The translations under genes were made by a program, and so were the position numbers. Positions 1 through 7,618 of a stretch of 42,347 nt of DNA are shown piece by piece; the first letter of the stretch is position 1; every line of letters begins with the position of its first letter. The notes beneath the pieces were generated by a model, which saw nothing but the letters and a program-made list of their open reading frames with translations, was not told where the DNA came from and did no database searches. The stretch lies in IMG/VR virus record IMGVR_UViG_3300045994_000027, positions 1-42,347 of that record; one strand, 5' to 3'. The DNA is from a virus.

Positions 1-54
1 AGCGGCTATGAATACACCTGCTACAAGGTTAATTATTGATTGAAAGTCATTCAT
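1..54 (-). CDS. Partial small membrane protein, N-terminus only
   Basis: Eighteen codons are visible before the sequence runs off the left edge. They begin MNDFQS and continue into a hydrophobic stretch (INLVAGVFIAA). The opening resembles the complete 83-residue protein at 35178-35429 (MDQTVINWILGAFGG), which has one N-terminal membrane segment and a charged helical tail. A lysis-cassette or small membrane role is therefore inferred. The start codon overlaps the end of the upstream 26-codon frame. Nothing can be said about the missing part. Confidence 0.45.
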   Translation of the reverse strand, partial: MNDFQSIINLVAGVFIAA

Positions 55-127
55 ATTGGCTTAAGCGTTTGGAACGCAGTGAAAACGCTACTGTGCGAGA
101 TTTGAGGAGTTGGATGATGGCGGTCAT
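47..127 (-). pseudogene. Truncated relative of the 64-aa membrane protein
   Basis: This is a 26-codon frame beginning MTAIIQLLKSRTV directly after the spike stop. The intact relative at 40719-40913 begins MTTILQLLKSRTV and goes on into two hydrophobic segments. Here the similarity ends after about 13 residues, and a short basic tail with no membrane character follows. In the shared part the two DNA copies differ at about 5 of 32 positions, so they are diverged homologues. I read this as a truncated remnant, but a genuinely short gene cannot be excluded. Confidence 0.45.
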
Positions 128-1442
128 AGTGTTACGCAGGCAAGTAAACCGGATATCCTGACTGCGCAATTACCTTGTAATTTGCATGGCCTACTGCTGA
201 TGATGTGACCTGCACATAACCATTTGCATCAACTGAAAACGCAAACGTAGCAGTATCTGCACCGGCTAATCTGCTTATACTTTGCGCTGAAATACTTGAT
301 CCATTCACATTTCTCATTATCAGGAATAACTCTGTGATGCAGTTGGTTGTTCCTCCTGTTGAATGTGAACATAAGACCAATGCCCCCCCACCGCCTAAGC
401 TTCCGGTAGCCAATAGTGATTGACCATCACCGATAGATGGACGGAATATAACAGGCGTCATGGGAGTTGATGTATAAGAAGTTCCTCTATCGGTGTCAAA
501 ACTATCAACGGTTCCAATGTTGGATGACATATAAGTGCATCCATATTGCTTTATATTACCACCTGTAATAGTTGGAGATTGATTAGGGGACGAGCAGTTA
601 TAAAACGATACTAATGCGGCAGATGGGAATATCAAATTATTGGTTGCAGCAATTCCTTTTACAAACTTCACCCCGTTAAAGTTTGCAATCAATCTTCCAT
701 TACTTCCCCGCACATGGAAAATTTGATTGGCCTCTAAGTAAGTTCCGTAAAAACTTACAATTTGAGCGCCTGTATAAGAAGTATTAATTCCCAAATCAAT
801 AGCACCAGCAGAACATCCTTCAACAATTCCGCCAAACATTGATATATCACCACCATCAGCTTCAATTGCTTTGCCTGTAATACCAGTAAAGTCACAGGTG
901 TAAACATTGACGCTATATGTCCAGTATGGAATTTCGGTTTGGTTTTGCCGAAGTTTTAATACTGCTGTGGTAACGCAAGCTGTAAATATGCATTCTTTAA
1001 TTACTAAACCAAAGCCGCGATTGTTATCAATAATATAATTTGCAGAACAGTTATTCCATGTGCATGAAATGATTTCTACATCATCAGCAGATTTAACATA
1101 AGTTGGTGTGTCTCCTGTTGAATCTCCAAGCCTGATGAACGAAGTTGGTACGTTACCAGGGTTATTTTTGAACGTTAAACTCTCAACAACAAACTTATTG
1201 TCTGGAAATGTAGAGGAGTCAGGTATACCGAAATAATGAAATATATCACCATTATGGAATGCTTTTATAATGGGCCATCCAATACCTTGCAACCTGATAT
1301 TACGAACTACATTTATTACTGATGAAACTTTATATGTCCCTGCTGGAAACAAAACCCCTATCAGACTAACCCCAGTATTTGCCGCTATTGTTGCAGCATC
1401 AATAGCAGCCTGAATTGCTGCCGTATCATCCGTTACCCCATC
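122..1442. repeat. Long direct repeat, left copy (spike C-terminal coding)
   Basis: This stretch reads as identical to 40908-42228, at an offset of 40,786 bases. It covers the end of the spike gene from the GDGVTDD codons to the stop and a few bases beyond. Both flanks differ between copies: on the right the spike N-terminal coding changes abruptly, and on the left similarity decays within about 30 bases. It is either a real duplication or the two ends of a circular map joined by an assembler. Confidence 0.9.
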
Positions 1443-1880
1443 GCCAACCGCCCCAAAGTCCTTCACTGACACACTTTCGCGCAGCTTGGTCTGCACCGTC
1501 CGTGCCACAGCACCAGTTCCGGACTGGATGAAGCCGACGAGGGATGAGCCATTAGAAGCCGCATAAGCTGCGGTGATCTGAGTTACCAGTTGCTGATCGG
1601 TCAGTCCAGCACCGACAATATTGTCAACAGTCCAGATCTCCACGTCGGTGGCAGACAGTAGCTTCAGTTTGTATGCTGTTGCAGACAACCATACGTTCGC
1701 TTCACCTCGACTATCCAGAATGATGGGGTTCGTGTTGGTGGTTACTTGACTATTGTCAACATAGGTGACCAGTGGTGATGTCGTACCAGCAACGTATGAG
1801 TACAGCTTGCCACCAGCCAACGGGTTACCATTGACATCAAAGAACTGCTGCTTAGGGGAGGGGCTGAGAGTAGCTGTCAT
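132..1880 (-). CDS. Tail spike, pectate-lyase-like beta-helix (copy 1)
   Basis: A 582-residue spike or tailspike-like receptor-binding protein. Residues 1 to about 110 form a head-binding type N-terminus (FFDVNGNPLAGGKLYSYVAGT), of the kind that docks spikes to short tails. A hinge with KLRESVSVKDFGA follows near residue 135, then the GDGVTDDTAAIQAAID signature that opens pectate-lyase-3-like right-handed beta-helices. The remainder is rich in Gly, Ser, Thr and Asn, as expected for a beta-helix that binds or cleaves surface polysaccharide. The catalytic residues cannot be assigned by eye. The gene follows the needle/fibre-like gene by 9 bases. From GDGVTDD onward it is identical to the partial spike at the right end. 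Confidence 0.88.
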   Translation of the reverse strand: MTATLSPSPKQQFFDVNGNPLAGGKLYSYVAGTTSPLVTYVDNSQVTTNTNPIILDSRGEANVWLSATAYKLKLLSATDVEIWTVDNIVGAGLTDQQLVTQITAAYAASNGSSLVGFIQSGTGAVARTVQTKLRESVSVKDFGAVGDGVTDDTAAIQAAIDAATIAANTGVSLIGVLFPAGTYKVSSVINVVRNIRLQGIGWPIIKAFHNGDIFHYFGIPDSSTFPDNKFVVESLTFKNNPGNVPTSFIRLGDSTGDTPTYVKSADDVEIISCTWNNCSANYIIDNNRGFGLVIKECIFTACVTTAVLKLRQNQTEIPYWTYSVNVYTCDFTGITGKAIEADGGDISMFGGIVEGCSAGAIDLGINTSYTGAQIVSFYGTYLEANQIFHVRGSNGRLIANFNGVKFVKGIAATNNLIFPSAALVSFYNCSSPNQSPTITGGNIKQYGCTYMSSNIGTVDSFDTDRGTSYTSTPMTPVIFRPSIGDGQSLLATGSLGGGGALVLCSHSTGGTTNCITELFLIMRNVNGSSISAQSISRLAGADTATFAFSVDANGYVQVTSSAVGHANYKVIAQSGYPVYLPA

Positions 1881-1889
1881 GGTGAAGCC

Positions 1890-2717
1890 TTAGTCTTGAG
1901 AAGCACTGATATTATCAGTCACGGTTAATATGATTGAGGGGATGCCAGGAACTGGAGCAGCTGCGGCAACTGCTGTGATCTGACAAGCCGTATCGTCTGT
2001 AGACCACATCAGTCGAAAGTAACTATTGGCATTCATACTCAGTACAAAGTTCCAAGCTGCCACAATCGCAGCACTCGAACCACCCAGCGTAACCTCAGTA
2101 CCCGAGTACGGCACGCTAACACCGTCAATGTCTGCCCAAATGTACACCTTCTTAGCGGCAGCACTGGTCTTATTCAGTTGTGCCGAGAACTGAAAATTGT
2201 AAACACCGAGTCGATCTACATAGATGCGAGAAGTCGGTGTTCCTACTGTAACGCCATTTGATATGTCAACCGAGTTGAACGTAATCGCATAGGCGGTGTT
2301 TATCGCAGCAGCGGTCTGCGTAGTCGTATCATGAAACGCACCATATGATGCTTTACGGATCGTAGGGGTCAGCGGAGGCTGGGTGTTAATTGCCTGAATC
2401 TCAGACTTTATCGCAACCAACTCGGATGTGATCGTAGCATAGTCATTGGTTGACTCAAGAGCTTCAAGCTGCTTCTGGATCTCTTCAATCTGCGAGTTCT
2501 GTGATGGGAACAACATCGATGACTGATCGACAACTGACTCTTGTGCAGATGGACCGATCTGCAAGTCAGTCAGCGAGATGCTGTTCGATCCATCACCTGT
2601 CAGATTGAACAGGTTGATGAAGAACCGATACCACTCACGCGACATAGTACCGGTGCGCTCATCGATGAACGGCACCCGATTGCCGGGTATGCGGGTGATG
2701 TCTTGAACATTAGCCAT
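1890..2717 (-). CDS. Needle/fibre-like virion protein with jelly-roll-like C-terminus
   Basis: A 275-residue protein from an ATG that overlaps the end of the gp10-like gene by 8 bases. A GTG nine bases upstream would add three residues. The N-terminal part (RIPGNRVPFIDERTGTMSREWYRFFINLF) is of a type I know from short-tailed phage tail proteins. Residues about 75 to 110 look coiled-coil (IEEIQKQLEALES). The C-terminal 150 residues resemble a C1q/TNF-like beta-sandwich (YGAFHDTTTQTAAAINTAYAITFNSVDISNGV and the later YNFQFSAQL). Its place after gp10 matches the P22 tail needle gp26, but similarity to gp26 is not evident. It may be a needle, a knob or a short fibre. Confidence 0.65.
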   Translation of the reverse strand: MANVQDITRIPGNRVPFIDERTGTMSREWYRFFINLFNLTGDGSNSISLTDLQIGPSAQESVVDQSSMLFPSQNSQIEEIQKQLEALESTNDYATITSELVAIKSEIQAINTQPPLTPTIRKASYGAFHDTTTQTAAAINTAYAITFNSVDISNGVTVGTPTSRIYVDRLGVYNFQFSAQLNKTSAAAKKVYIWADIDGVSVPYSGTEVTLGGSSAAIVAAWNFVLSMNANSYFRLMWSTDDTACQITAVAAAAPVPGIPSIILTVTDNISASQD

Positions 2718-4239
2718 TGGTGCCACTCATCAGTAGTTCAGCACCCATGATGGCGATCTTCACGTTGTCAGTACCTGAGACCTCGTACACCCGATCCCGC
2801 AGCTTCTGGGTCATACCCAGCCGGCGCCAGATCACTCGTTTGAAGTACTCACCTGTGGCACCCATCGATAACCAATGCTCACTGCTCCATGTGTGACCAC
2901 CATCGTCTGACCAACGCAGCATCACTTGGGCCTGATCAGTCAACCCACTCGGATCAACCTCTTGAGACAACAACTCACCCAATTCAGTCAGGATCAATTC
3001 GGACAACTCTGTCAGCAGTCCGGTGTCTAGGTTAGGGTCAAAGAACGCACCGACCTCACAGTCGAGTTGCAGGCTGTGGTGCGAAGTACGCTTGAGAGTG
3101 TTCTGACCCGAGGGGAGAGCACGCCATGAGCGCACCCACTTCTGAGGGGTCAGGTTGTCAATGTACGTGTTCAGATCCAACTCGTAGATGTTCCCATTTG
3201 CATAGTCACCTACGACGGTAATGCCACCAAAGTTGCACTGGCAGTTGGAACGATGGCGCACAAACTGACCATTTTCAAACCCTGCACGCTCGTGCCAAGC
3301 CTGAGTGGATACGTCATATACCCATGTGGCGTTGGCACTGGGGAAAGACAACACGTAGAACGCATGACCTTCTTGCTGGTACGTATAGGCCACAGCATCC
3401 GAGATGTTGCCATACTGAGCAATGGCGTACTCAATGGCATGGGTGCTGACTCGTTGACCCGTGTAACCATTGGCTCGGTAGACGATACCCTGACCACGGG
3501 CATCGGTGCCTAGCCAGAACAAACCGTTGTCCAACTTAGCCACTGAGTAAGGGGCAGCACATCCAATTTCATTGAATGCACCTTGGATACGGGTCAGTGG
3601 GAAATCAGCCAGTCCAGCGTCATACCAGACTTCAACCGAGTCAGAACCGAATAGCCACGCTTCACGGTGATCCACGATCAGAGCCACTAAATTGTCTGGA
3701 GCACCTTCTGCACTGGCAAAGTCCAATGGATCAACTAAGGTGCCTTCCAAGAGCGATGTGACCCACACTCGTTGGCTGTTCGGCTCATTGAACACAAAGT
3801 AACCATCGAGGTAGCTAACGGTCACGGCACCTGGGTAATCTGGGTCGGTGATCTGCTGGAATACGCCAGTAGACTCATTGTAGATAAACCCATTTGGATT
3901 GCAGGCAATGAACAACTGAGTGCCATTGTCAGCAATGCTTACAGGTCCAGTACCACTTACGTCACCAAGTTTGATCGGTGTACCGTCTGTCGCCGTCATC
4001 TTATAGAACTCGGTGCCCGAGACAACGTAGAAATCAGCACCATTTGTCTGATGTGCCCACAGCCCACGGATGGGACCAGTGCCTACAGTCTGGAGCAGTC
4101 GCAATCCAGGCGCACGGTTCAAGAAGCCGGGTTCTTTCCCACCCTCGGGCACGGCTTCTGGGAACAGGTTGATGCACCTATTATCAGCCGCATTAACCGA
4201 CCTTGCTACATACGAGCTTCCCAAAATCGGTGTTTTCAT
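2710..4239 (-). CDS. P22 gp10-like packaged-DNA stabilisation / tail hub protein
   Basis: A 509-residue protein, a little longer than P22 gp10 (about 470). It has the family opening (GSSYVARSVNAADNRCINLFPEAVPEGGKEPGFLNRAPGL, paraphrased here as an N-terminal Asn-Leu-Phe-Pro segment) followed by repeated blades such as GPIRGLWAHQTNGADFYVVSG and LVALIVDHREAWLFGSDSVEVWYDAG. This blade pattern fits the beta-propeller-like hub that closes the portal after packaging. It lies downstream of the gp4-like gene, in the P22 order, but an HNH gene on the other strand separates the two. The start has an AGGA-type ribosome site on the minus strand. Confidence 0.85.
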   Translation of the reverse strand: MKTPILGSSYVARSVNAADNRCINLFPEAVPEGGKEPGFLNRAPGLRLLQTVGTGPIRGLWAHQTNGADFYVVSGTEFYKMTATDGTPIKLGDVSGTGPVSIADNGTQLFIACNPNGFIYNESTGVFQQITDPDYPGAVTVSYLDGYFVFNEPNSQRVWVTSLLEGTLVDPLDFASAEGAPDNLVALIVDHREAWLFGSDSVEVWYDAGLADFPLTRIQGAFNEIGCAAPYSVAKLDNGLFWLGTDARGQGIVYRANGYTGQRVSTHAIEYAIAQYGNISDAVAYTYQQEGHAFYVLSFPSANATWVYDVSTQAWHERAGFENGQFVRHRSNCQCNFGGITVVGDYANGNIYELDLNTYIDNLTPQKWVRSWRALPSGQNTLKRTSHHSLQLDCEVGAFFDPNLDTGLLTELSELILTELGELLSQEVDPSGLTDQAQVMLRWSDDGGHTWSSEHWLSMGATGEYFKRVIWRRLGMTQKLRDRVYEVSGTDNVKIAIMGAELLMSGTNG

Positions 4240-4262
4240 TTGAGGAGTCCTATGGTAAACTG

Positions 4263-4751
4263 ATGTTCATGATTACCGCTGACCATCTCAAAACCATCCT
4301 GATCTATAACCCAACCACTGGGGAATTTGTGTGGAAGACACGCCAGTACAGATCCGATCTTATCGGTAAACGTGCAGGTAGTCCAACGAATACTGGGTAC
4401 TGGGCTATTGCCGTAGACAACAAGAAAACCCTTGCTCATCGATTGGCGTGGTTGTACATGACGGGTAATCCTCCCACCGACCACATTGATCACATTAACG
4501 GTGATAAATTGGACAACAGATTTGAGAACCTTCGTGAGGTAACTCGATTCGGCAATCTTCAGAATATGCGAACCCCAACCAATGCCAACAACTCGGGGTT
4601 TCTTGGAGTCAGTGCCCACCAAGGTAAGTGGAGAGTTCAGATCATGACTAACGGTGAACGAATTCGAGTAAGCGGCTTTAATACGCCCGAGGAAGCTCAC
4701 CAGAAGTATCTGGAACTTAAACGAGAGCATCATGCCACTTGCACTATTTAG
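4263..4751 (+). CDS. HNH homing endonuclease with AP2-like domain (1)
   Basis: A 162-residue protein with the HNH_3 core HRLAWLYMTGNPPTDHIDHINGD followed by NRFENLREVTRFGNLQN. The C-terminus carries an AP2-like DNA-binding hairpin (GFLGVSAHQGKWRVQI). This architecture is typical of free-standing phage homing endonucleases that nick or cut DNA at an allele lacking the insertion. It stands antisense between the gp10-like and gp4-like genes, with 23 bases to one and 5 to the other, which suggests insertion into an existing operon. A start six bases downstream (MITADH) is also possible. Relatives in this window lie at 24069-24566 and 31364-31915. Confidence 0.88.
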   Translation: MFMITADHLKTILIYNPTTGEFVWKTRQYRSDLIGKRAGSPTNTGYWAIAVDNKKTLAHRLAWLYMTGNPPTDHIDHINGDKLDNRFENLREVTRFGNLQNMRTPTNANNSGFLGVSAHQGKWRVQIMTNGERIRVSGFNTPEEAHQKYLELKREHHATCTI

Positions 4752-4756
4752 CACGA

Positions 4757-5470
4757 CTAAAAATTCCCAGCATACACGTTGAACCGCTGACGAGTAGCAA
4801 CTAACGAGTAAGGCATCGACATCAGATCCATGCCGTTGTTAGTACGCTTCAAGTTACGCTTGGATGTCATAGCAATCCGCGATACGGTAGGCGATGGCTC
4901 TACACCGAACTCAGGAGCTATTTCACAGGCCAGGTTGTACTTGAACGCACGCAGGTAGCCTGGTGGAAACACCAGTGCTGTTGCCAGAGTAGCAGGTTGA
5001 GCAAGCTCCTGAGCCGAGATGATGTGCCATTCCAAGTCCCGTGTGGGCTTGGGATAGATCGTCATCGTGATATTGGGGTTTTCCATGTTGATCCACAAAA
5101 CTTGCGGATAAGTGGAAGTAACCGTCTTCACGGCAATACCATCGTACTGTTGCTGATTGATGATTTTGATACCAAACGACACGTTGGTGCCTGGATCACG
5201 ATAGTACGTGGAGTCCTCAACCATCACGGGGCGAGTACCAAGGAATGTACCGCTGGGACCAACAGACTGGGTAATCGTATCAGCCGGCCAGGTAAACATC
5301 TGGTCGATGGTGTTATAGATCATCAGGTGCTCTGTTGTCCATGAATCAAGCATTTGATTCAGAGCAGACAATGCGTCTTGAGATGTGGCAGCAGACGGAG
5401 TTTCACCTTCAGCAAGGACGCCTAGTAACCGCAGGGCAGCGTTTATTTGATCGCCGGCAGTGGTGGACAT
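4757..5470 (-). CDS. P22 gp4-like head-completion / tail accessory factor
   Basis: A 237-residue protein that opens with a helical TAGDQINAALRLLGVLAEGETPSAATSQDALSALNQMLDSW-type segment, the hallmark of P22 gp4-like (P22_Tail-4) proteins that bind under the portal after DNA packaging. The segment is followed by beta-rich sequence (TITQSVGPSGTF, GIKIINQQQYD) and a helical end. It is longer than P22 gp4 (166 residues), as is common in related environmental phages. It sits between the small 64-aa gene and the gp10-like gene. A lytic transglycosylase role, as reported for P22 gp4, cannot be judged here. Confidence 0.8.
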   Translation of the reverse strand: MSTTAGDQINAALRLLGVLAEGETPSAATSQDALSALNQMLDSWTTEHLMIYNTIDQMFTWPADTITQSVGPSGTFLGTRPVMVEDSTYYRDPGTNVSFGIKIINQQQYDGIAVKTVTSTYPQVLWINMENPNITMTIYPKPTRDLEWHIISAQELAQPATLATALVFPPGYLRAFKYNLACEIAPEFGVEPSPTVSRIAMTSKRNLKRTNNGMDLMSMPYSLVATRQRFNVYAGNF

Positions 5471-5472
5471 GA

Positions 5473-5667
5473 TCAGACTCCTTCGGTCACTGACTCAACT
5501 TTTCGGGGTTTACGCCTCAGCCGCAGAGTATTCTCGGATGCCACTTCTTCGGAGTCCGAAGGTGTATCGGGATTGTAGCGTACCCAGCCATGTTTCTCAT
5601 CATGTTGTGCTTCCATTTCGAGTGTTGTCACTTTGGAGCCATGAAGAGGATGCGAGAGATAGATCAT
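5473..5667 (-). CDS. Small virion-module protein of unknown function
   Basis: A 64-residue protein beginning MIYLSHPLHGSKVTTLEMEA. It is mostly charged and polar, with a C-terminal basic patch (LRLRRKPRK). It lies two bases upstream of the gp4-like gene and just after a terminator-like hairpin, so it probably opens the next transcription unit or is reached by read-through. Short proteins with the opening MIYL-HP-HG recur in the structural gene clusters of podoviruses and siphoviruses from memory, but no function is known to me. Confidence 0.6.
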   Translation of the reverse strand: MIYLSHPLHGSKVTTLEMEAQHDEKHGWVRYNPDTPSDSEEVASENTLRLRRKPRKVESVTEGV

Positions 5668-5670
5668 ATG

Positions 5671-5693
5671 AAAACAGGGGCCGAAGCCCCTGT
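5671..5693 (-). terminator. Hairpin terminator with TTCG loop
   Basis: On the minus strand the sequence ACAGGGGC-TTCG-GCCCCTGT is followed by a short T run (TTTT counting the last stem base). It lies between the 78-aa gene and the 64-aa gene. The stem is 8 bp with a stable UUCG loop. The T run is short, so termination may be partial and serve to step down expression after the capsid genes. Confidence 0.7.
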
Positions 5694-5700
5694 CCTATCG

Positions 5701-5937
5701 TTAGCCGATGCGCCAGTTCGTACCGTCACAGAAGACAGGGACGATGTTGGAGCCACCAGCAGCCACAATTGCGCCGATACCGGCGGTCAGTGCAGCGTTC
5801 GAGTTGCTTACTACCATTCGCATACCAACGATAGCAGTACCAGCAGTAGGCAGAAGTGCCACCGTAGTCGGAGTGAAGGTTGCACTTTCGAGTTGGGGGT
5901 CCACGAAAGCCACACCAGATGCCTTGGTATTAGCCAT
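5701..5937 (-). CDS. Small beta-rich virion protein
   Basis: A 78-residue protein (MANTKASGVAFVDPQLESAT...) rich in Ala, Val and Thr, ending in FCDGTNWRIG. The ending FCDGTNW-x is common in phage head decoration and tail domains that bind a sugar or pack on a surface. It lies 5 bases after the 130-aa gene and before a hairpin terminator. Decoration or head-fibre function is inferred from composition and from its place directly after the coat protein. The ATG at 5937 was chosen because upstream starts run into the preceding gene. Confidence 0.55.
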   Translation of the reverse strand: MANTKASGVAFVDPQLESATFTPTTVALLPTAGTAIVGMRMVVSNSNAALTAGIGAIVAAGGSNIVPVFCDGTNWRIG

Positions 5938-5942
5938 GATGA

Positions 5943-6335
5943 TTAGGCTCGGTATGCCGACCAAGTACCTGTACCGGTCTTACGGAACGTCCATGTGCCG
6001 CTGGTGATACCAGTAACGGTAGCCAGACCAACCACTGTGACACCAGTGCCGCCCGTGAGGGTGATGACGTTGGTGGCAGAGCCGTGAGTCAGGGTCAGGT
6101 CAAAGGAAGAACCAACTTTGGCGTTCGTAAGAGCAGCATCCATCAAGACACCGGTGGGGGTCGTGAGGGCATAGCTGCCAGAGGAGGTAGCTGCAATGAT
6201 GCCAGAGGCAAAATCAGCAGCAGTCAGAGTATAGGCTGCTGTAATTACAGTAGCCTGTGCACGGGAAGTCATCGAGACTTCAACTTGATTACCGTCAGCG
6301 ATTTGATAACCGCCACCAACGCTAGGGAGTGCCAT
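5943..6335 (-). CDS. Beta-rich head decoration-like protein
   Basis: A 130-residue protein (MALPSVGGGYQIADGNQVEV...) of Gly, Thr, Ala and Ser-rich beta sequence, ending GTWTFRKTGTGTWSAYRA. It has no membrane segment and no catalytic motif. It lies just downstream of the coat gene, past a hairpin. Together with the next 78-aa gene it probably makes an abundant outer capsid or fibre component. The assignment rests on position and composition only. Confidence 0.55.
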   Translation of the reverse strand: MALPSVGGGYQIADGNQVEVSMTSRAQATVITAAYTLTAADFASGIIAATSSGSYALTTPTGVLMDAALTNAKVGSSFDLTLTHGSATNVITLTGGTGVTVVGLATVTGITSGTWTFRKTGTGTWSAYRA

Positions 6336-6360
6336 GATAAGTTTCTTTCAAAAAATGTTA

Positions 6361-6382
6361 CAAAAGAAGGGGCCGAAGCCCC
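6361..6382 (-). terminator. Hairpin terminator after the coat gene
   Basis: On the minus strand GGGGC-TTCG-GCCCC is followed by TTCTTTTG and then a further T run, starting a few bases beyond the coat stop codon. It shares the UUCG loop and GGGGC stem with the hairpin at 5671-5693. It would let coat mRNA accumulate above that of downstream tail genes. Confidence 0.72.
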
Positions 6383-6389
6383 GTTCAGT

Positions 6390-7601
6390 TTAGCCCCAGA
6401 GGCGGCAAGCCATCTCAGGACGAATCACACCGTAGCCATACAACACGTCAATACGGCAAGGCATACGGTCGTTGTTGATGTCGTACTGACGAACAACGCG
6501 CAGGCTGATACCGTTATGGATAGCACGAGAAGCCATATCAACACCTTGGGGCAGCAACAGATCGGCTGTAGCAAAGGTGATCGCATCCTTGTGGTACACC
6601 AGATTCTGAGCGTAACCGGTAGCAGAGCCGCCGAGGAACGTCAGGGTGCCGGATGTGGCAACAGGGAAAGCATTGACGGTGGCCAGGGCGTGAGCCGAGG
6701 TGTAGATCGCAGGGCTGATCTTCAGCGTACCAGTGGTGGTCGAGGAGATGTTCAGATCTTCGGTAACCACGAACTGTTGCAGCGAACCAGTGGACTGACG
6801 GGTCTGAGGATTGACCGAGTACACGTTAGCGATCGTGAACACATCACCAACCTTGAAGGTAGGCGAACCGCTAGTGAAGCTGATGTCCAGAGTGGACTGA
6901 CCTTGGGTGGACACGGTAGTAGCCACAATCGGAGCAGTGGGTGTAACGCCAGTGGTGTGATTGCTGATCGACTGAGACATGTTGATCTCTTCGTAGCCCA
7001 GCACGCCGGTACCCATCATGCCGTTCTTGAACTGCTTGGACACGGTGTCGGTCGGATTGAACAGACCCTTCATACCTTCGACCAGACCAGCGTTGGCAGC
7101 GGGGTTAACCGTAGCATAACGTGGGTTCATCATGGCAGCTTGCTCATTGAGCTTCTGTTGCGCTTGCAGCAGAACCAGCGAGGTAGCAGGAGTGGTGCCA
7201 GGGGTGCCGACAGATTGGTAGATGCTCTTGTAAGCATTGGCCACGTCAGCGTCGATGCTGGATGCCAGTTGGCTGATACGAGGTTTCAACACACGGTCTG
7301 CGAAGTCATCCAACTGCATCGTCAGTTCAGCAGAGGTGAAGTTGACACCAATGTGCTTCTGGCTTGCAACGGACAAAGTGGTGTACTGTTCGTTGTCATC
7401 CTGAACTTGCAGGGCGGCACCGTCAGTAACCAGAGCGCGGTCAGGCTTACGGATACGCAGTGTGGAGCCGATCTTGGCGCCTTCCACAGCGAAGGAATCG
7501 TCGTACTGACGGTTCACGTTGCGGGTCAAAACAAGGTTATTCTCCAGGATTTCCAGAGCCTTGCGGGTGATCATATCGATCGTGAGAATGCTATTAGACA
7601 T
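6390..7601 (-). CDS. Major capsid protein, P22 coat (gp5)-like
   Basis: A 403-residue coat protein. The N-terminus (ILTIDMITRKALEILENNLVLTRNVNRQYDDSF, paraphrased as helix plus N-arm) and the segment GSTLRIRKPDRALV are typical of P22 coat-family proteins with the HK97 fold. Helical, P-domain and inserted beta-rich parts follow in order, with RPEMACRLWG at the end. Length is close to P22 gp5 (430). The gene comes 17 bases after the scaffold gene and is followed by a hairpin terminator. It builds the procapsid shell with the scaffold and matures on packaging. Confidence 0.9.
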   Translation of the reverse strand: MSNSILTIDMITRKALEILENNLVLTRNVNRQYDDSFAVEGAKIGSTLRIRKPDRALVTDGAALQVQDDNEQYTTLSVASQKHIGVNFTSAELTMQLDDFADRVLKPRISQLASSIDADVANAYKSIYQSVGTPGTTPATSLVLLQAQQKLNEQAAMMNPRYATVNPAANAGLVEGMKGLFNPTDTVSKQFKNGMMGTGVLGYEEINMSQSISNHTTGVTPTAPIVATTVSTQGQSTLDISFTSGSPTFKVGDVFTIANVYSVNPQTRQSTGSLQQFVVTEDLNISSTTTGTLKISPAIYTSAHALATVNAFPVATSGTLTFLGGSATGYAQNLVYHKDAITFATADLLLPQGVDMASRAIHNGISLRVVRQYDINNDRMPCRIDVLYGYGVIRPEMACRLWG

Positions 7602-7618
7602 GATGTCCTTTCAATTGT

